From Athripsodes cinereus (Eukaryota; Arthropoda; Insecta; Trichoptera; Leptoceridae), in NCBI GenBank assembly GCA_947579605.1, contig OX388309.1:15508713-15572712 (forward strand): a DNA stretch of 64,000 nt, in the 5' to 3' direction. A program made the position numbers and the translations under genes. Below are positions 1 through 13,200 of this stretch, one piece after another. The notes below the pieces were generated by a model. The model was not told the DNA's origin, ran no database searches, and was given only the letters and a program-made list of their open reading frames with translations. The stretch's first letter is position 1, and each line of letters starts with the position of its first letter.

Positions 1-279
1 GCAAAACTCAGACTGCTCTGGGAGAAAAGAAATAAACAAGATGGGCCTTCGCAATTTGTTCCTACGAATATGGCTGTTAATTTTGTTCAACACAATAGAT
101 TTAATATCGACACTGATGTGCCAAAAAAAAAGAAATTTGAAGAAGATAAAAATGAACTAAGCACCTTCGCTGCTCCTGTGGTAGGAGAGGCTCCTAAGAA
201 AAATAAAAAGGACAAAGGGGAAAGAGCCACAGATGATTATCATTATGAAAAATTTAAGAAACAATTTAGAAGATATTAA
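1..279 (+). CDS. C-terminal exon of an unrecognised lysine-rich protein (partial)
   Basis: The frame is open from the first base of the window to a TAA at 277-279, giving 92 codons. The upstream part of the gene is outside the window. The piece is rich in lysine and charged residues, with KKKK and KKNKKDK runs, and ends in KKQFRRY. There is no membrane segment or signal peptide. The basic tail would suit a nucleolar or RNA-associated protein, but I do not recognise the family and this is only an impression from composition. An ATG at 70 lies inside the frame but the codons before it read equally well as protein, so I treat it as internal. AATAAA-like sequence near 361-370 could serve as poly(A) signal. 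Confidence 0.55.
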   Translation, partial: AKLRLLWEKRNKQDGPSQFVPTNMAVNFVQHNRFNIDTDVPKKKKFEEDKNELSTFAAPVVGEAPKKNKKDKGERATDDYHYEKFKKQFRRY

Positions 280-488
280 AACTGTTATGTTTATCTGTGT
301 GCCTACTCTCTTACTGCGACATATCGTGTTTTGGTGGAAAAGTTTCAGAATTCTGTATATATAATAAATATTTGCAACTGTCCTTAACTATTTAAATGTT
401 TGCTTGTAACGTATCCTTTTTATTGTAACACTGTTACCAGTGCGTGTGGAAGAAAATCTATTATTTTGCGTTAAAAATCTAAGAGCGA
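280..488. other. 3' UTR and spacer after the partial gene
   Basis: AT-rich sequence with an AATAAA-like site near 361-370. No further coding sequence or repeat is recognised. Confidence 0.4.
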
Positions 489-1570
489 TAAGGCTGTAGG
501 GTGCAATTGTGTTTCAATTGAGTTCATCAAGTCTGGTGGACCAAGAATTCTCCCATGGTGTCTGGAGCTATTTAAGAGTTGTCGGAGAGAAGTTTTTATT
601 CCAAAGGACTGGAGGAAGGCCATCATCTGTCTGCTGTATAAACGGAAAGTTCCTAGGTTGGAGTGTGGAAGTTATTGGGCTATTAGCTTACCGAGCTCAG
701 TACATTATTAACTGTATGGGAGGATTTTGATTGAGAGATTGCATAAGGATTGAATATAAGGTGAGGGATCACAAGGAGCTCTTTTGGATGGTAGAATGTA
801 TACTGATCAAATCTTCCTCCTACGAATAATCACAGAGAAGTTTTTGGGCAAAATATAATTTTTAGTAATTTTGTGGACTTGGAGAAGGCATATGATCGAC
901 ATAGAGTGTGGTACTTACTGTCGAATTATTGGGTGAGCATCCAGTTGCACAATATTTTCATTTTACATGGGGAACTCTGCTTGCATGAGGGTAAACAATA
1001 CCCTCTCGAAGTAGTTTACCCTCACTAAAGGACTAAAACAAGGTTCTGTTAAGTCTCTGTGCCTATTTAATCTATTGATGCATGTGACTTCTGAAAGAGA
1101 TAGATTTTGGTGTTGAATTGAATGGGAATTGGGTGAGTTCTTAGATGTATGACCATGATTTAGTGTTAATAGCTAAGAATGAAAGAGATGTCTTGTGTGT
1201 GTATGATAGCTGTAGTATGAATGGGCTATAAATTTGTGCAGCGATGACGAAAGAGCTGGTGTTTGAAAGAGAAATGATCTGTGAAATAAAGGTTGACAGT
1301 AAATGTTTAGAGAAAGTAAATAAGTATGTAAGTTTGTTATTAAGGGATGGAAGATGTGTCAAACATGGCAAAAATACTTGTGCTTAATACCATTCTGATA
1401 CCAACATTATGTTAGCAAAACTTAGATGTGGTTGAAGAAGGACGAAAGTGAAATAAAATGTGGTGGAGATTCGATCATTGAGATGAATAGTTGGTAAAAT
1501 TTTGTGAGATACAGTGAAGAATGAGGAAATCAGGAGAATTTCCGGATGCGAGTAGAGCAGTGGCTCCCAA
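489..1570 (+). pseudogene. Degenerate non-LTR retrotransposon (reverse transcriptase relic)
   Basis: Broken frames read as reverse transcriptase: DWRKAIIC, a CGSYWAISL block, a GRILIERLHKD block near 715-755, an FVDLEKAYDRH block near 870-905, and a distal NEEIRRISGC block near 1530-1550. Many stops and frameshifts show that it is dead. The same motifs recur on the minus strand at 17800-24171 and 25880-26390, so this is an old copy of that LINE family. The flanking target duplication could not be defined. Confidence 0.7.
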
Positions 1571-2430
1571 AGTTGACTGGGCTTCGATTCATCTAATGTT
1601 TATTTTCTTCATATAGTTGAGACCCACACTTTAGCTGTCTTAGAGAAGAGAGGGCATAAATATTGGTAATGCTCAGATTCCCTAGTAGCGAGTCATGGAA
1701 CTACTTAATGCTCAGGGCCCACTCAATATTCGCTCGCGACCCATAATTAGGGAACCATTGGAGTAGAGTATTGTGGATAGAATGTTTGTAAATAAATTGC
1801 AATGTTTTGAACATGTGAAGGGAATGTATATTATATGCATAATGAATTTATAAAATGTTAGTATAATTGTGAATAAAGATAATAAAATAAGTAAGAAGAG
1901 ATAAGAAACAAATAAAATGGATATATAAGGCAAGTAAATAAAACTTATATAAAAAATAAACTCATACGGGATTTATAAATCAGGTATAAATTCTATAGCA
2001 GTTGTAAAAAATAGATATACACATACATAAAGCAATAATTAAAATTGATATCAATCATACAAAATAGAATTATATAATTAAATTAATAAATAAGATGAAC
2101 ACATACAAAATTAGTAATCTGTAACAAAACAAGAAATAAATCAAAATGATCAATAAATTTAATTTAATTAAAGATAGGATCAACAATAATTGGAATAGAA
2201 AGTTACTATACACAATAAAACAATAGATTTTAATGTAAGTAGGTATTTATAGAAATGTTCATGCAATATATAATATGATTGGTATAATGCATCACTTGCA
2301 GGGTAGAGAAGAGAGTATTAGGTGTTCCGATGATTTGTAAATCTCTATTCAATAACACACATATATATAATGAGGACTCTATAAGAAAGATATGTTTATT
2401 AAATAATCTGTATATGTTGTTATAGGGAAC
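1571..2430. other. AT-rich noncoding stretch with a SINE-2 fragment
   Basis: No gene is seen. Bases 2284-2345 match the tail part of the tRNA-derived SINE at 46430-46695 (shared segment AGAGAAGAGAGTATTAGG). The rest is low-complexity AT-rich DNA. Confidence 0.4.
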
Positions 2431-3060
2431 TAATTATTTGATCGGCTATTAATCCATTCGTTCGGCAAGAAAAAATCAGCATTTAAGTCATTTGCACAGC
2501 AAACAATGTTTTCATCGGCAATAAATTAAAAATAATCGCAACACTTGTTTTACAAACAAACTTGGTTATATCAGCAAATTAACAAATTTTAACAGCTTAA
2601 TAAATAATCGCACAACAAAATAATTAATTGACCAGCAGAATTGTTATTTGAGCAGCAGAATTATTATTTGACCGGCAGAAAATATTAGATAAACAATATT
2701 TTTCACACACCGATTTACCTTCGGATCCACATGAAGTTTTTGTGATTTCTTACCAAATTAATGATGACTACGAAAATAATGCCAGTCTCCGCTTTGCTAT
2801 ATTAACGAAATATCTAACTGAAATGTCGAAAAACGCTAGAATCGTTGCTAGATGCTACATATAAAATCACATAAAAAGATGCTACATACAAAGACTTATT
2901 ATTTGAACAAGATTAAAAATTTAGCTTTCACAAGTTTAATTAAAATTAGCTCACAGTTTGCTGCTCATTTATTTATTTTGCTGCACAAATAATCATTATG
3001 CTGGTCAAATAATAATTTTGCTGGTCGATTAAATTTAGAGTTTTACAATATCATATTATT
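2431..3060. repeat. Inverted array of a TTATTTGACCAGCAG-like motif
   Basis: Between about 2560 and 2690 variants of TTATTTGACCAGCAGAA recur about three times. Between about 2955 and 3045 the reverse complement (TTTTGCTGGTCAAATAA and variants) recurs about three times. The two arrays face each other across about 270 bp. This looks like the two ends of a foldback-type or otherwise unclassified element. No coding sequence is visible inside. Confidence 0.4.
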
Positions 3061-3261
3061 TGCAATACAAATATAATTTTCTCGCTGGGCATAAGTAGCA
3101 TATCAAAATGATATACAGTATTTGTCGACAGAATACATTTTTCTGCTGAACAAAACTTCAATATTATGCTGATAGTTTAAATGATAGCCGTTGTTATATC
3201 TGTATTAATTGTTATGTTGTCCAATAGATAATTATTATTCTAAGTATATACTAACACAATA

Positions 3262-3719
3262 ATGTCACTGTATCCATGAAACCTCCCATCTGTTAATTCT
3301 TGAAATATTGACACCTAACAAATATGAAATATTGACACCAAATTGATTTTATTCAATATTGATACCAAATTCATCCTGTCAAGCCACATCTACTGATGAA
3401 ATAACTTGTATGATGAGACATCCACAGAAAAAGTTTTGGAGAGAAATTAAATCTCTCAAATTATTTATATTAAATTTGAGATGTAATTTTTTAAATAATT
3501 TGTGAAAACTCGGATGTACTTAAAAAATGATAAAAAAAGGTAAAATTTTTCAAACCTTGCCTAGAAATTCAATATACTAGAGAATTTCTAAGTCACCTTC
3601 CACGTAACGAGTCAGATTCATAGAAAATATCATTCAGCTAAACAGTTTTTTTTTATCTCCTGTAAAATGTTGATAAATGCACATAGGAGGTTTTATGAAT
3701 CCAGCGACAATAAATTACT
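3262..3719. mobile_element. MITE with about 30-bp imperfect terminal inverted repeats
   Basis: The left end carries TGTCACTG and CATGAAACCTCC; the right end, reverse-complemented, carries TGTCGCTG and CATAAAACCTCC at the same spacing. The element is about 458 bp with no reading frame. Superfamily is not resolved, and no convincing target duplication was seen. Confidence 0.5.
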
Positions 3720-4296
3720 ATAGTCACTTACATAGTACATGATATACTCACATAACTTACAAAGGTCAATATTGATGATAAACAGGACAGTGTTAGTTGT
3801 CTGATGTTACTATAAATACATCAACATTCTTAAATATCCCTACTTGACTGTACAATAAATGTTCTATTTATTTTATATTTAAGTTATTAACCAACTCAGA
3901 AAAAAAGTGTTTTCTTTTATTTCTTCTATTATTGTAAAAATTCAGCCAGAGTAATTCAATGTCGTCATACAGAATATCAAAATACATAAATTAAATTTAA
4001 ACCACATGTAAATCAACTCATTTATTTTATAAAAAAAATCCCTTATAATTAGGATAATATTTTTTGAACAATAAAAATAATTATGTGCAGCATTTATTAT
4101 GACTTATATAGTTAAGTCAAAAGTTTTGTAATATTGTTATAACCTGGTTATGAACCAATATTCTTTGACTAACTGTAACTTCTTGATTATAAATTACAGC
4201 GTCTTTGGTTTCTTGAAAGTGGTACAGTTGTGCTAGTGTTGTGTGACCTTGTGTATTGTGGTATTACATTGTGTTAATAAGAAGTTAATATTTAAA
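3720..4296 (+). other. Upstream region of malate synthase
   Basis: AT-rich sequence before the malate synthase start codon. It should hold the promoter and 5' UTR, but no TATA box or initiator can be called with confidence. An in-frame upstream ATG at 4243 would add 18 residues with no family resemblance. Confidence 0.3.
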
Positions 4297-7200
4297 ATGA
4301 AATCTGATATAACGATAATCCAACCTTCTCCGTTTAAACTTGAAGATGTTCAGAAACAAATATTTTGTGATGATGCGCAGCAATTCATTTACAATATTGT
4401 AAACAAATTTGATGAGAGGATAAACAATCTGTACTTAGAAAGATTGAAAAGAAAAAACTACTTTTTAATAAATAAAAATAAACTCCCAAAGGTCGAGACA
4501 ACACCAGAGAGACAAGACAAAACTTGGAAAATAAGCCCCCTACCTCCTCGTCTAAGGTGAGTTTGTTACATAGAGAGTAATGATAACATTAAGGCTAAGT
4601 TCACATGTAGCACGCGTTAACGTGCAATCAAATTAAAAGAGAATTCAGGATGTGGAGTGCTAATTCACATTGATAGAGTACTCGTCAGTCTTTTTCGGTA
4701 ATCAAAACGCGCATCAATGCATGTGTAGAGACTTTCTCTAAGCGCTGCTTTGACACGCGTACATGTGATCGGTTGTTAGATATCATAAGGCTCTCTAGAT
4801 GCCCGTTTTCAATTAGTTTTGAACTCTCTTTCAATTTGATCGCGTGTTACATGCGAACTAAGCCTAAATATTCCTACCACTATACCATCACAGCATATCC
4901 CACAAGTGGGATAGCCAGCAGACCAGCTGCATGCAATGATCATGTAAGCTGTCTTCTCTGTGCCAACAAAAAATAAGACATCTAAGATGGTTAGCTATTT
5001 TCTCATTACTGAATTGAAGGTTTGTTTTTATTTTTTCTAACACCTGCCTTTTACATGACACTCTAATACTATTTATTTATTATGTACATGTGCTTATTTT
5101 ATACATTGTTTTTTTTTATTCTTTATAGATAGAAGTTTAACAATTCTGGTGCAGGCTAGAATAGAAATGAGTGTGCATGTGAAAAAATTCATAATATTTC
5201 TATACTATCTATGTAACATATTTATGGATTAGAGCATTTGAAGTAAAAAAAGCAAGGGAAACCTATGTAATATGAAACTATTCTGTTACTGATATTCCAG
5301 GTGCAGGCACATAGATGTAGGAGATGTGTCCCCTTCTAACACTGCCCACTTTGTGGAATCTCTTAAAAGTGCCGCTCAAGGTGTGCAAGTCGACTTTGAT
5401 GATGGACATTGTCCCACATGGAGAAATCAAGTGCAAGGATATTACAACATCGTTCAGGTTGTGCAAGGAAAGCTACAAGGAGCACCACAATCCATACAAA
5501 CTTGTCCCATACTCATGCTTAGACCTAGAGCGTGGAATATTTTAGAACATAATATTTTAGTTAGTATATAATACTCGAGTACTTGTTTGATTAAAGTAAT
5601 AATAATGAGTAGAAATTTTTCACCCAAGGATGGGATAAAACAAGTATCTTATTTGTTTATATTATTACAACTTCTCTCAGGATTAGAACAATCAGCAAAT
5701 ACAATGTGTGTATGAATATATTTTTCTGGTAATGGAAGCATTAGAATTCATTATAGATAAAATTAAATTATTGCATTGACTTGGAAGAATGCACTTTCAG
5801 TTTCCTTACTTGTTGTACAAAATTTCTTTTATTATTCAAAAGAAACAGGAAATATATAGTTTTTTTTAAGAATATATAACAATACTGAGAATCATACATA
5901 TTTCTGAGATTAGAGTTAGATTTTACACAAAATAATAATAAAAAAATAAACAAAATATAATATACAATGGAACATTTTTTTGGTGGTTTTATATATGCTA
6001 AAAAATGTTTAGATACGCTTCACGGGCCTTGGGTTGGCCACCCTTGGTATAGATGAAGCTTAATGATATTTCTCTTTAAAAAGGACATAAAAAAATGTAA
6101 GTCATATTTAATTTATTTCACTACTATTAAAAACAAGAAATTTTCTGTTATGATTCTAGGTTAATGGAAAAGAAATACCAGGGGCAATATTGGATTTTGC
6201 AATATTGATGTTTCACTGTGGCAAAAAATTAGCAGAGACTGGATGTGGACCATTTTTTTATTTGTCAAAAGTTGAATGTGCTTCTGAAGCTCGGCTTTGG
6301 AATGATGTGTTCAATTGGGCTCAGAGTGAGTTAGACATAGAACGAGGGAGTATAAAGGCGTGTGTTCTCATTGAGAATATAATAGCTGCTTTCAACACAG
6401 TTGAGATATTATATGCCCTTAGGGAGCATTCTCTTGGATTGAACTGTGGAATTTGGGATTACATTGCTTCTCTCATATGTAAATTTGGTAGGACTGAATA
6501 TTTTTTAAAACTTGTTTACTTTTTATTAACGTTTCCTTATACAAACATATTTGTGCAGTTGTGGAAACTTATTTCACTATCAGAGATTGATAAGCATTTC
6601 CTTACGACCACTACGGCTTCTCATAGATTCCATGGAATTATTGCTCCCTATATATATATACATGTTTTTGATACCTTGTGCCACTATTATAACTAATGCA
6701 ACACTTTCACATAATAAGAATTTCAATCAAGTATAATTTTAGGAAACAGGAAAGAATTTATTTTACCAGACCGTAGGAAGCATTTGAATGGTTCTAATAA
6801 GTTCATTAAGACATACCAGTTGATGATAGTAAGGGATTGCCATGAGAGGGGAGCCCCTGCCACTGCGGGTATGGCTGCTCAAATACTCAAATCATCCCTT
6901 GAAATCACCAGCAAGCAGTGAGTTTCAATATATTATTTATCCATTAATTTAATCATCCCTTGAAATCACCAGCAAGCAGTGAGTTTCAATGTACCTATAT
7001 TTATCCATTACTAGAAAGAAATCTAGTGAGAAACTTAGACAGACACAATTATCCAACTAGAAGGCGAGATGAATTTAGACTTCCGAGAATAAGACTGGCA
7101 GCAACAGGAAACAGTCTCCTGTTTAAAGGCATGAGGCTGTTTAATGAAATTCCTGGCCGAATCAGGGGGACTGGAAACATTTCATCTTTTAGGAGACTGT

Positions 7201-10200
7201 GTGTGCGGTATGTTAAAGAGAGATTCTCATGATACAGTATATTGTAATGTGATTATTATTGTAGTATGTATATTTAGTATAGTGTGAATTTGTCTAGTTT
7301 AATTTGTAAATAAGTAGTGGATGTATCACTTAAACCTAGTTTTTAAGTTATAAAAATGTGTGTTATTTTTATGACTTCATTAAACAAAATAAATAAATAA
7401 ATCATATCCTTTGCGGAATTTACAAAGAGGACAGAGCACCAAACGAAGCTGTTCTTGGATAATTTATGCTCAATAATTTTGTACTAGATAAGTTTTAAAA
7501 AGCTGATCATAGTTCTAACACATCTTAGTTACTATTTTATTCCTCACTGTATTAATATATATACATATATATTTGGGTAATCTACGTACGGTAGCCTTGA
7601 AAAAGACTTTTTAGTTAGACTTGAGAAAGACCGTTGGCTTCCGCTCGATGTTTCGAGCAGGATTCAACCTGACATCAGCTATAATTGTCTTTGTATATTT
7701 ACAAATCACATTTATTTTGCAGAAATATGGATATTATCAGTAATGTTATTGAAGCCAAGTATCAAGAAATAATAACGGGTTTTGATGGATTTCTTATATA
7801 TGATATTCGGATAATTCCATTTGTAAATGAGGTAGGTATGCAAAATAACAATTAATTCACTTATCCACATAATTTTGTAATTTATTCAAATTAAAACTGT
7901 TTATCAATTTTCTAGCTTTGGAAAAAACAATGTGCAACATTACCAAATCAGTATGCCATCATACCAACAACTAGTGATATTAAATACAAACACTTGATGG
8001 AAATGCCTCCTGGAAAGAGTTATTTGGAAGGACTGAATCATAATATAGCCGTCTCTATTCTGTTTATTTATTACTGGCTAGCTGGGGTTGGTCACTTCTT
8101 TTACGCTGGTTTAGTGGAAGATTCAGCAACGACTGAAATATCTAGATGTCAAGTCTGGCAGTGTATACGGCATCAGGTAAAATATCATTACTCAAGGACT
8201 TAAATGAGTGTGAAATATTATATTTTATCAATTGGGAGGTTTATATCAAGTTAACTACAGTGTGGCTAAAAAGAGTAGAAAATAATTGAGGGCGCTGCTG
8301 TCGTTCATATGGCAATCTTCAACAGAAAGTCAGGGTCACTCTACGGTTTTACAGTAAACATAGGTAAGCGCCATTTTTTTTTTGATGATTAAAAATAAAT
8401 TGAATATCACTTTTGTGGATTTTCTGTGTGTAACAAAAATAAATTGAGACAATACCAAAGGGATCAGATTAGTTTAATAACGCGGCAATATATAAAAATC
8501 TTTGGGATAAGTTTCTCATGCTTATGAGGGTAGGCAAAAAAACACATTTTTGAAATCAAGTGGTATGATTATAATAATAGTTAAAATCTTTTTTGCATGA
8601 TAAAAGAACAATTACAAATTTTAAAAACAAAAAAAAATAATTTCATGCTATTGTCGAGTTTATCTTGTGATAAACGCTGTGTAAAGCTTTTGAAATTGAA
8701 TTGGGTCGATTCGGCACGTAAAACGATACGAAGAGAAAATACTACGCAAAACTACTCAATGAATCTATAAAGGACATCAGATATACCAGACCCTAATAAA
8801 ACTCAATTGGTGCTTACATTATTATAGACCATTAAAGGATGATGTCACAGAAAAATCATTGAGGGGCATCAGGCATCCCAACACAACAGACGATTACGGT
8901 GTAATATTAGGTGGAACGCCTAAAGAATACCTAATAATCAAAAAAACTGTCAGTGTCCATTTTGTTATTATTTTGTCGTCTGACTTTCTTTTTTTCTCTT
9001 ATGGCATAACATCCTACAAGGATGATTTGCGCAATCTTACTGTTTGCCCCCCAAGCAAAAGCAAATCCATAGACAAGACCACGTGACCTTTAAGGGCTTT
9101 AGCACACCTCCGCCGCGAAATAGCGAAAGCGAAACCGCTGAGCGGAGTCGTAGTAGCGAAACCGCTTTTAGCTAGTACATTTGCGCGGAACGCGAACAGC
9201 GAAATCGTGATACCGAATAAACACTATTACGTACGCAGTAGTGTGAAATTAGTGGAACTAAATTGCATAATATTCCAAAGTAATTATCCGATATTGGCCG
9301 AATAATAAATATTGAACAATAATCTATCTATACCATCACGGCTTTCCCACAAGTTTATTACATACAGTTGGTCTACTGAGTACCTCACTATCTATACCAT
9401 CACGACATCTCCCACAACTTTATTACATACAGTTGGTCTAATGACTACTCCACTCTATCTATCTATACCATCACGGCTTTCCCTCAAGTTTATCACATAC
9501 AGTTGGTCTACTGAGTACCTCACTATCTATACCATCACGACATCTCCCACAACTTTATTACATACAGTTGGTCTAATGACTACTACACTCTATCTATCTA
9601 TACCATCACGGCATTCCCACAAGTTTATCACATACAGTTGGTCTACTGAGTACCTCACTATCTATACCATCACGACATCTCCCACAACTTTATTACATAC
9701 AGTTGGGCTAATGACTACTCCACTCTATCTATCTATACCATCACGGCTTTCCCACAAACTTGTGGGTACTCGGTAGATCAACTGTATGTAATAAACTTGT
9801 GGGAAAGCCGTGATGGTATAGATAGATAGAGTGGAGTAGTCAGTAGAACCACTGTATGGAAAAAACTTGTGGGAGATGTCGTGATGGTATAGATAGTGGG
9901 GTAGTCGGTAGACCAACTGTATGTGATAAACTTGTGGAAAAGCCGTGATGGTATAGATAGATAAAGTGGGATAGTCAGTAGACCAACTGCATGTAATAAA
10001 CTTGTGGGAAAGCCGTGATGGTATAGATAGATAAAGTGGGATAGTCAGTAAACCAACTGCATGTAATAAACTTGTGGGAATGCTGTGATGGTATAGATAG
10101 ATAAAGTGGGATAGTCCAACTGCATGTAATAAACTTGTGGGAAAGCCGTGATGGTATAGATAGATAAAGTGGGATAGTCCAACTGCATGTAATAAACTTG

Positions 10201-13200
10201 TGGGAAAGCCGTGATGGTATAGATAGATAAAGTGGGATATTCAGTAGACCAACTGCATGTAATAAACTTGTGGGAAAGCCGTGATGGTATAGATAGATAA
10301 AGTGGGATATTCAGTAGACCAACTGCATGTAATAAGCTTGTGGGAAAGCCGTGATGGTATAGATAGATTATAGTTCAATATTTATTATTCGGCCAATATC
10401 GGATAATTTCTTTGGAATAATTATGCAATTGGTGACTATGTAATAAACTTGTGGGAAAGCCGTGATGGTTTAGATAGATAAAGTGGGATAGTCAGTAGAC
10501 CAACTGCATGTTATAAACTTGTGGGAAAGCCGTGATGGTATAGATAGATAAAGTGGTATAGTCAGTAGACCAACTGCATGTAATAAACTTGTGGGAAAGC
10601 CGTGATGGTATAGATAGATAAAGTGGTATAGTCAGTAGACCAACTGCATGTAATAAACTTGTGGGAAAGCCGTGATGGTATAGATAGATAAAGTGGGATA
10701 GTCAGTAGACCAACTGCATGTAATAAACTTGTGAGAGATGCCGTGATGGTATAGATAGTGTAGTAATCAGTAGAATAACGGCATGTGGATATTGGCACGG
10801 AGAGGACGACTATTATGTTTATTAGTGACTGCCCCATATGTGGGAATTTTCATGATGATATAGATAGAGAGAATCTTACTTCACTTAACCGCAGACCCAC
10901 GCTATTTCGACGTTTGGTCATGGTTTCGCTCCAAAAATCTGTCGAATTGTACAAATACAAAAGCGGCACAAAAGCGAAACATCAGAGACTGCGAAAAAAC
11001 AGGCGGAGATGTGAATGCTTATTTCGTAATCTATGGCGAAACGGTGCTAGAAAGAGATAGATGTATAGAAAACAGTATGTATTTGAGCATGCCATCTCGC
11101 TCTTGCGTACGACGCACACGAACTGACAGATTTAAGCGGAGCCGCTTTCTCGATTCCGCCGCGGAGGTGTGCTAACGGCATCAGTATATATTAGTGGCAC
11201 TATGTCACATTTATATAATGAGTTACAATCCGTTGGATTGGTATGCAACGAGTTCAGATTTTCTTAAATAATACCACTTCAGTATATATTAGTGGCACTA
11301 TGTCACATTTATATAATGAGTTACAATCCGTTGGATTGGTATGCAACGAGTTCAGATTTTCTTAAATAATACCACTTCAGTATATATTAGTGGCACTATG
11401 TCACATTTATATAATGAGTTACAATCCGTTGGATTGGTATGCAAGGAGTTCAGATTTTCTTAAATAATACCACTTCAGTATATATTAGTGGCACTATGTC
11501 ACATTTATATAATGAGTTACAATCCGTTGGATTGGTATGCAACGAGTTCAGATTTTCTTCTACATTCCTCCCTATTTTCAGCTAGTCTATTCCGAGGCGG
11601 CTCATGAAAAAATTTTGGGCAGTGTTGATTGAATATAATATACATATTCGTTTTCTTCACATATCCTGACGGGTTTGGGCAGTGTTCATTGAATATAATA
11701 TACATATTCGTCTTCTTCACATATCCTGACGGGTTTGGGCAGTGTTCATTGAATATAATATACATATTCGTCTTCTTCACATATCCTGACGGGTTTGGGC
11801 AGTGTTCATTGAATATAATATACATATTCGTCTTCTTCACATATCCTGACGGGTTTGGGCAGTGTTCATTGAATATAATATACATATTCGTCTTCTTCAC
11901 ATATCCTGACGGGTTTCCCGGATGTTGAACATTTAAGGAAAAAGCTTCCCTGTCCTGGGCAGTGCGAAACAACTCCCCCACGGTTCTAACGCCAGTCCAT
12001 TCTCGAATGTTTTGAAGCCAGGAGAACTATCATCTGACGACCCTTCTGCAGCCCTCGATCTTCCCTTCACGATGAGCGGATACATATTTACAGCTCTTCA
12101 ATGTATATATATATATTATGTAACATACATACATACTATCACGCCACTTCCCTCACGGGGCAGGCAGAAAAGATTGAGTGCCACTTCCTTCTATCCTTGC
12201 ATACAACTTTCGCTTCCGTCACTATCGTACAATTCCTCATGTATGCTTCCTGTTTAATGTGCTCAACACGTGACTGTCCTGTAGTATTTGATTTAAATCA
12301 TCTTGCCATTTGATCCTTAGACGACCACGTCTCCGAGCATTCTGTTCTCATTCATTCTTTCTACATGCCCAAACCATCATAACTTATTTATGTACATTCA
12401 TCATTCTTGATCTCTCAGACTTTTATTCAATACTAGATGTTCCTACCCTGCATCGCCAGGGTGAATTTCATGTCTCTATCTCCAATGGTTTAGGCTCTGC
12501 AGTTAGTTGAGAAGTGATTCATTCAACCGAATCTTCCCTTGAATTTATGTCAATTAAAATAAACAATTTCAGTATTTTTAACAATATAGAATTTTATTAC
12601 ATTCTTGTTACAAAAACACAAAAGATAAAATAAAATAGCTAAACAAATAAATATCATTGCAATGGTGCAACATCATATAACACAACGATCATAAATCACA
12701 ACACAAACACGTGACTGCAAAACTATCAATGACAAAATTTGTTATGAAAACATTTTAGGTGAGACTCAACTGTAATTGTGAAAAACACAAAGGGGGTTAA
12801 GACTCTGAACAATCTATTATTTAGGCAGCGCAAAATAAAACAATTTTGATTAGTATAAAATTGAAATGTAAAAATGCAAAAATAAAGTGTAATAATAATA
12901 TGCATGTGAATATTAAATAGGATTGACATGTGATTCCAATTTTATGTCCTTCAAACGTTTAATATCAATTTTTTGTATTGTGATATTAACATGAAGAGAT
13001 TTTTTAGTAGTTTTCTTTCATATAAACCATTTACGAACACAAAAAACCTTTGTAAAAAAAAAACACTATGGCAACACATGACAGCGGAACTGTCATACAA
13101 ACGTCTTTTTCATACAAAAATACAATCCAAATTTCTGACTTCCATTGAATTTTCCAAAAAATTTCTTTCATGCAAACCATCTCCTGATAATTACAAACAC

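Noticed and set aside
5326..5571. Malate synthase exon 2 read through to the stop at 5571
   Set aside because: The last codons after 5559 lie past a GTTAGT donor, and exon 3 begins with VNGKEIPG as the family requires.
9312..9776. 154-codon plus-strand frame with repeated YLTIYTITTSPTTLLH
   Set aside because: Product of the tandem array inside a TIR transposon; no protein resemblance.
11517..11981. 154-codon minus-strand frame with five repeats, and its 99-codon plus-strand counterpart
   Set aside because: Both stay open only because the 60-bp tandem repeat is divisible by three; the repeat is noncoding satellite-like DNA.
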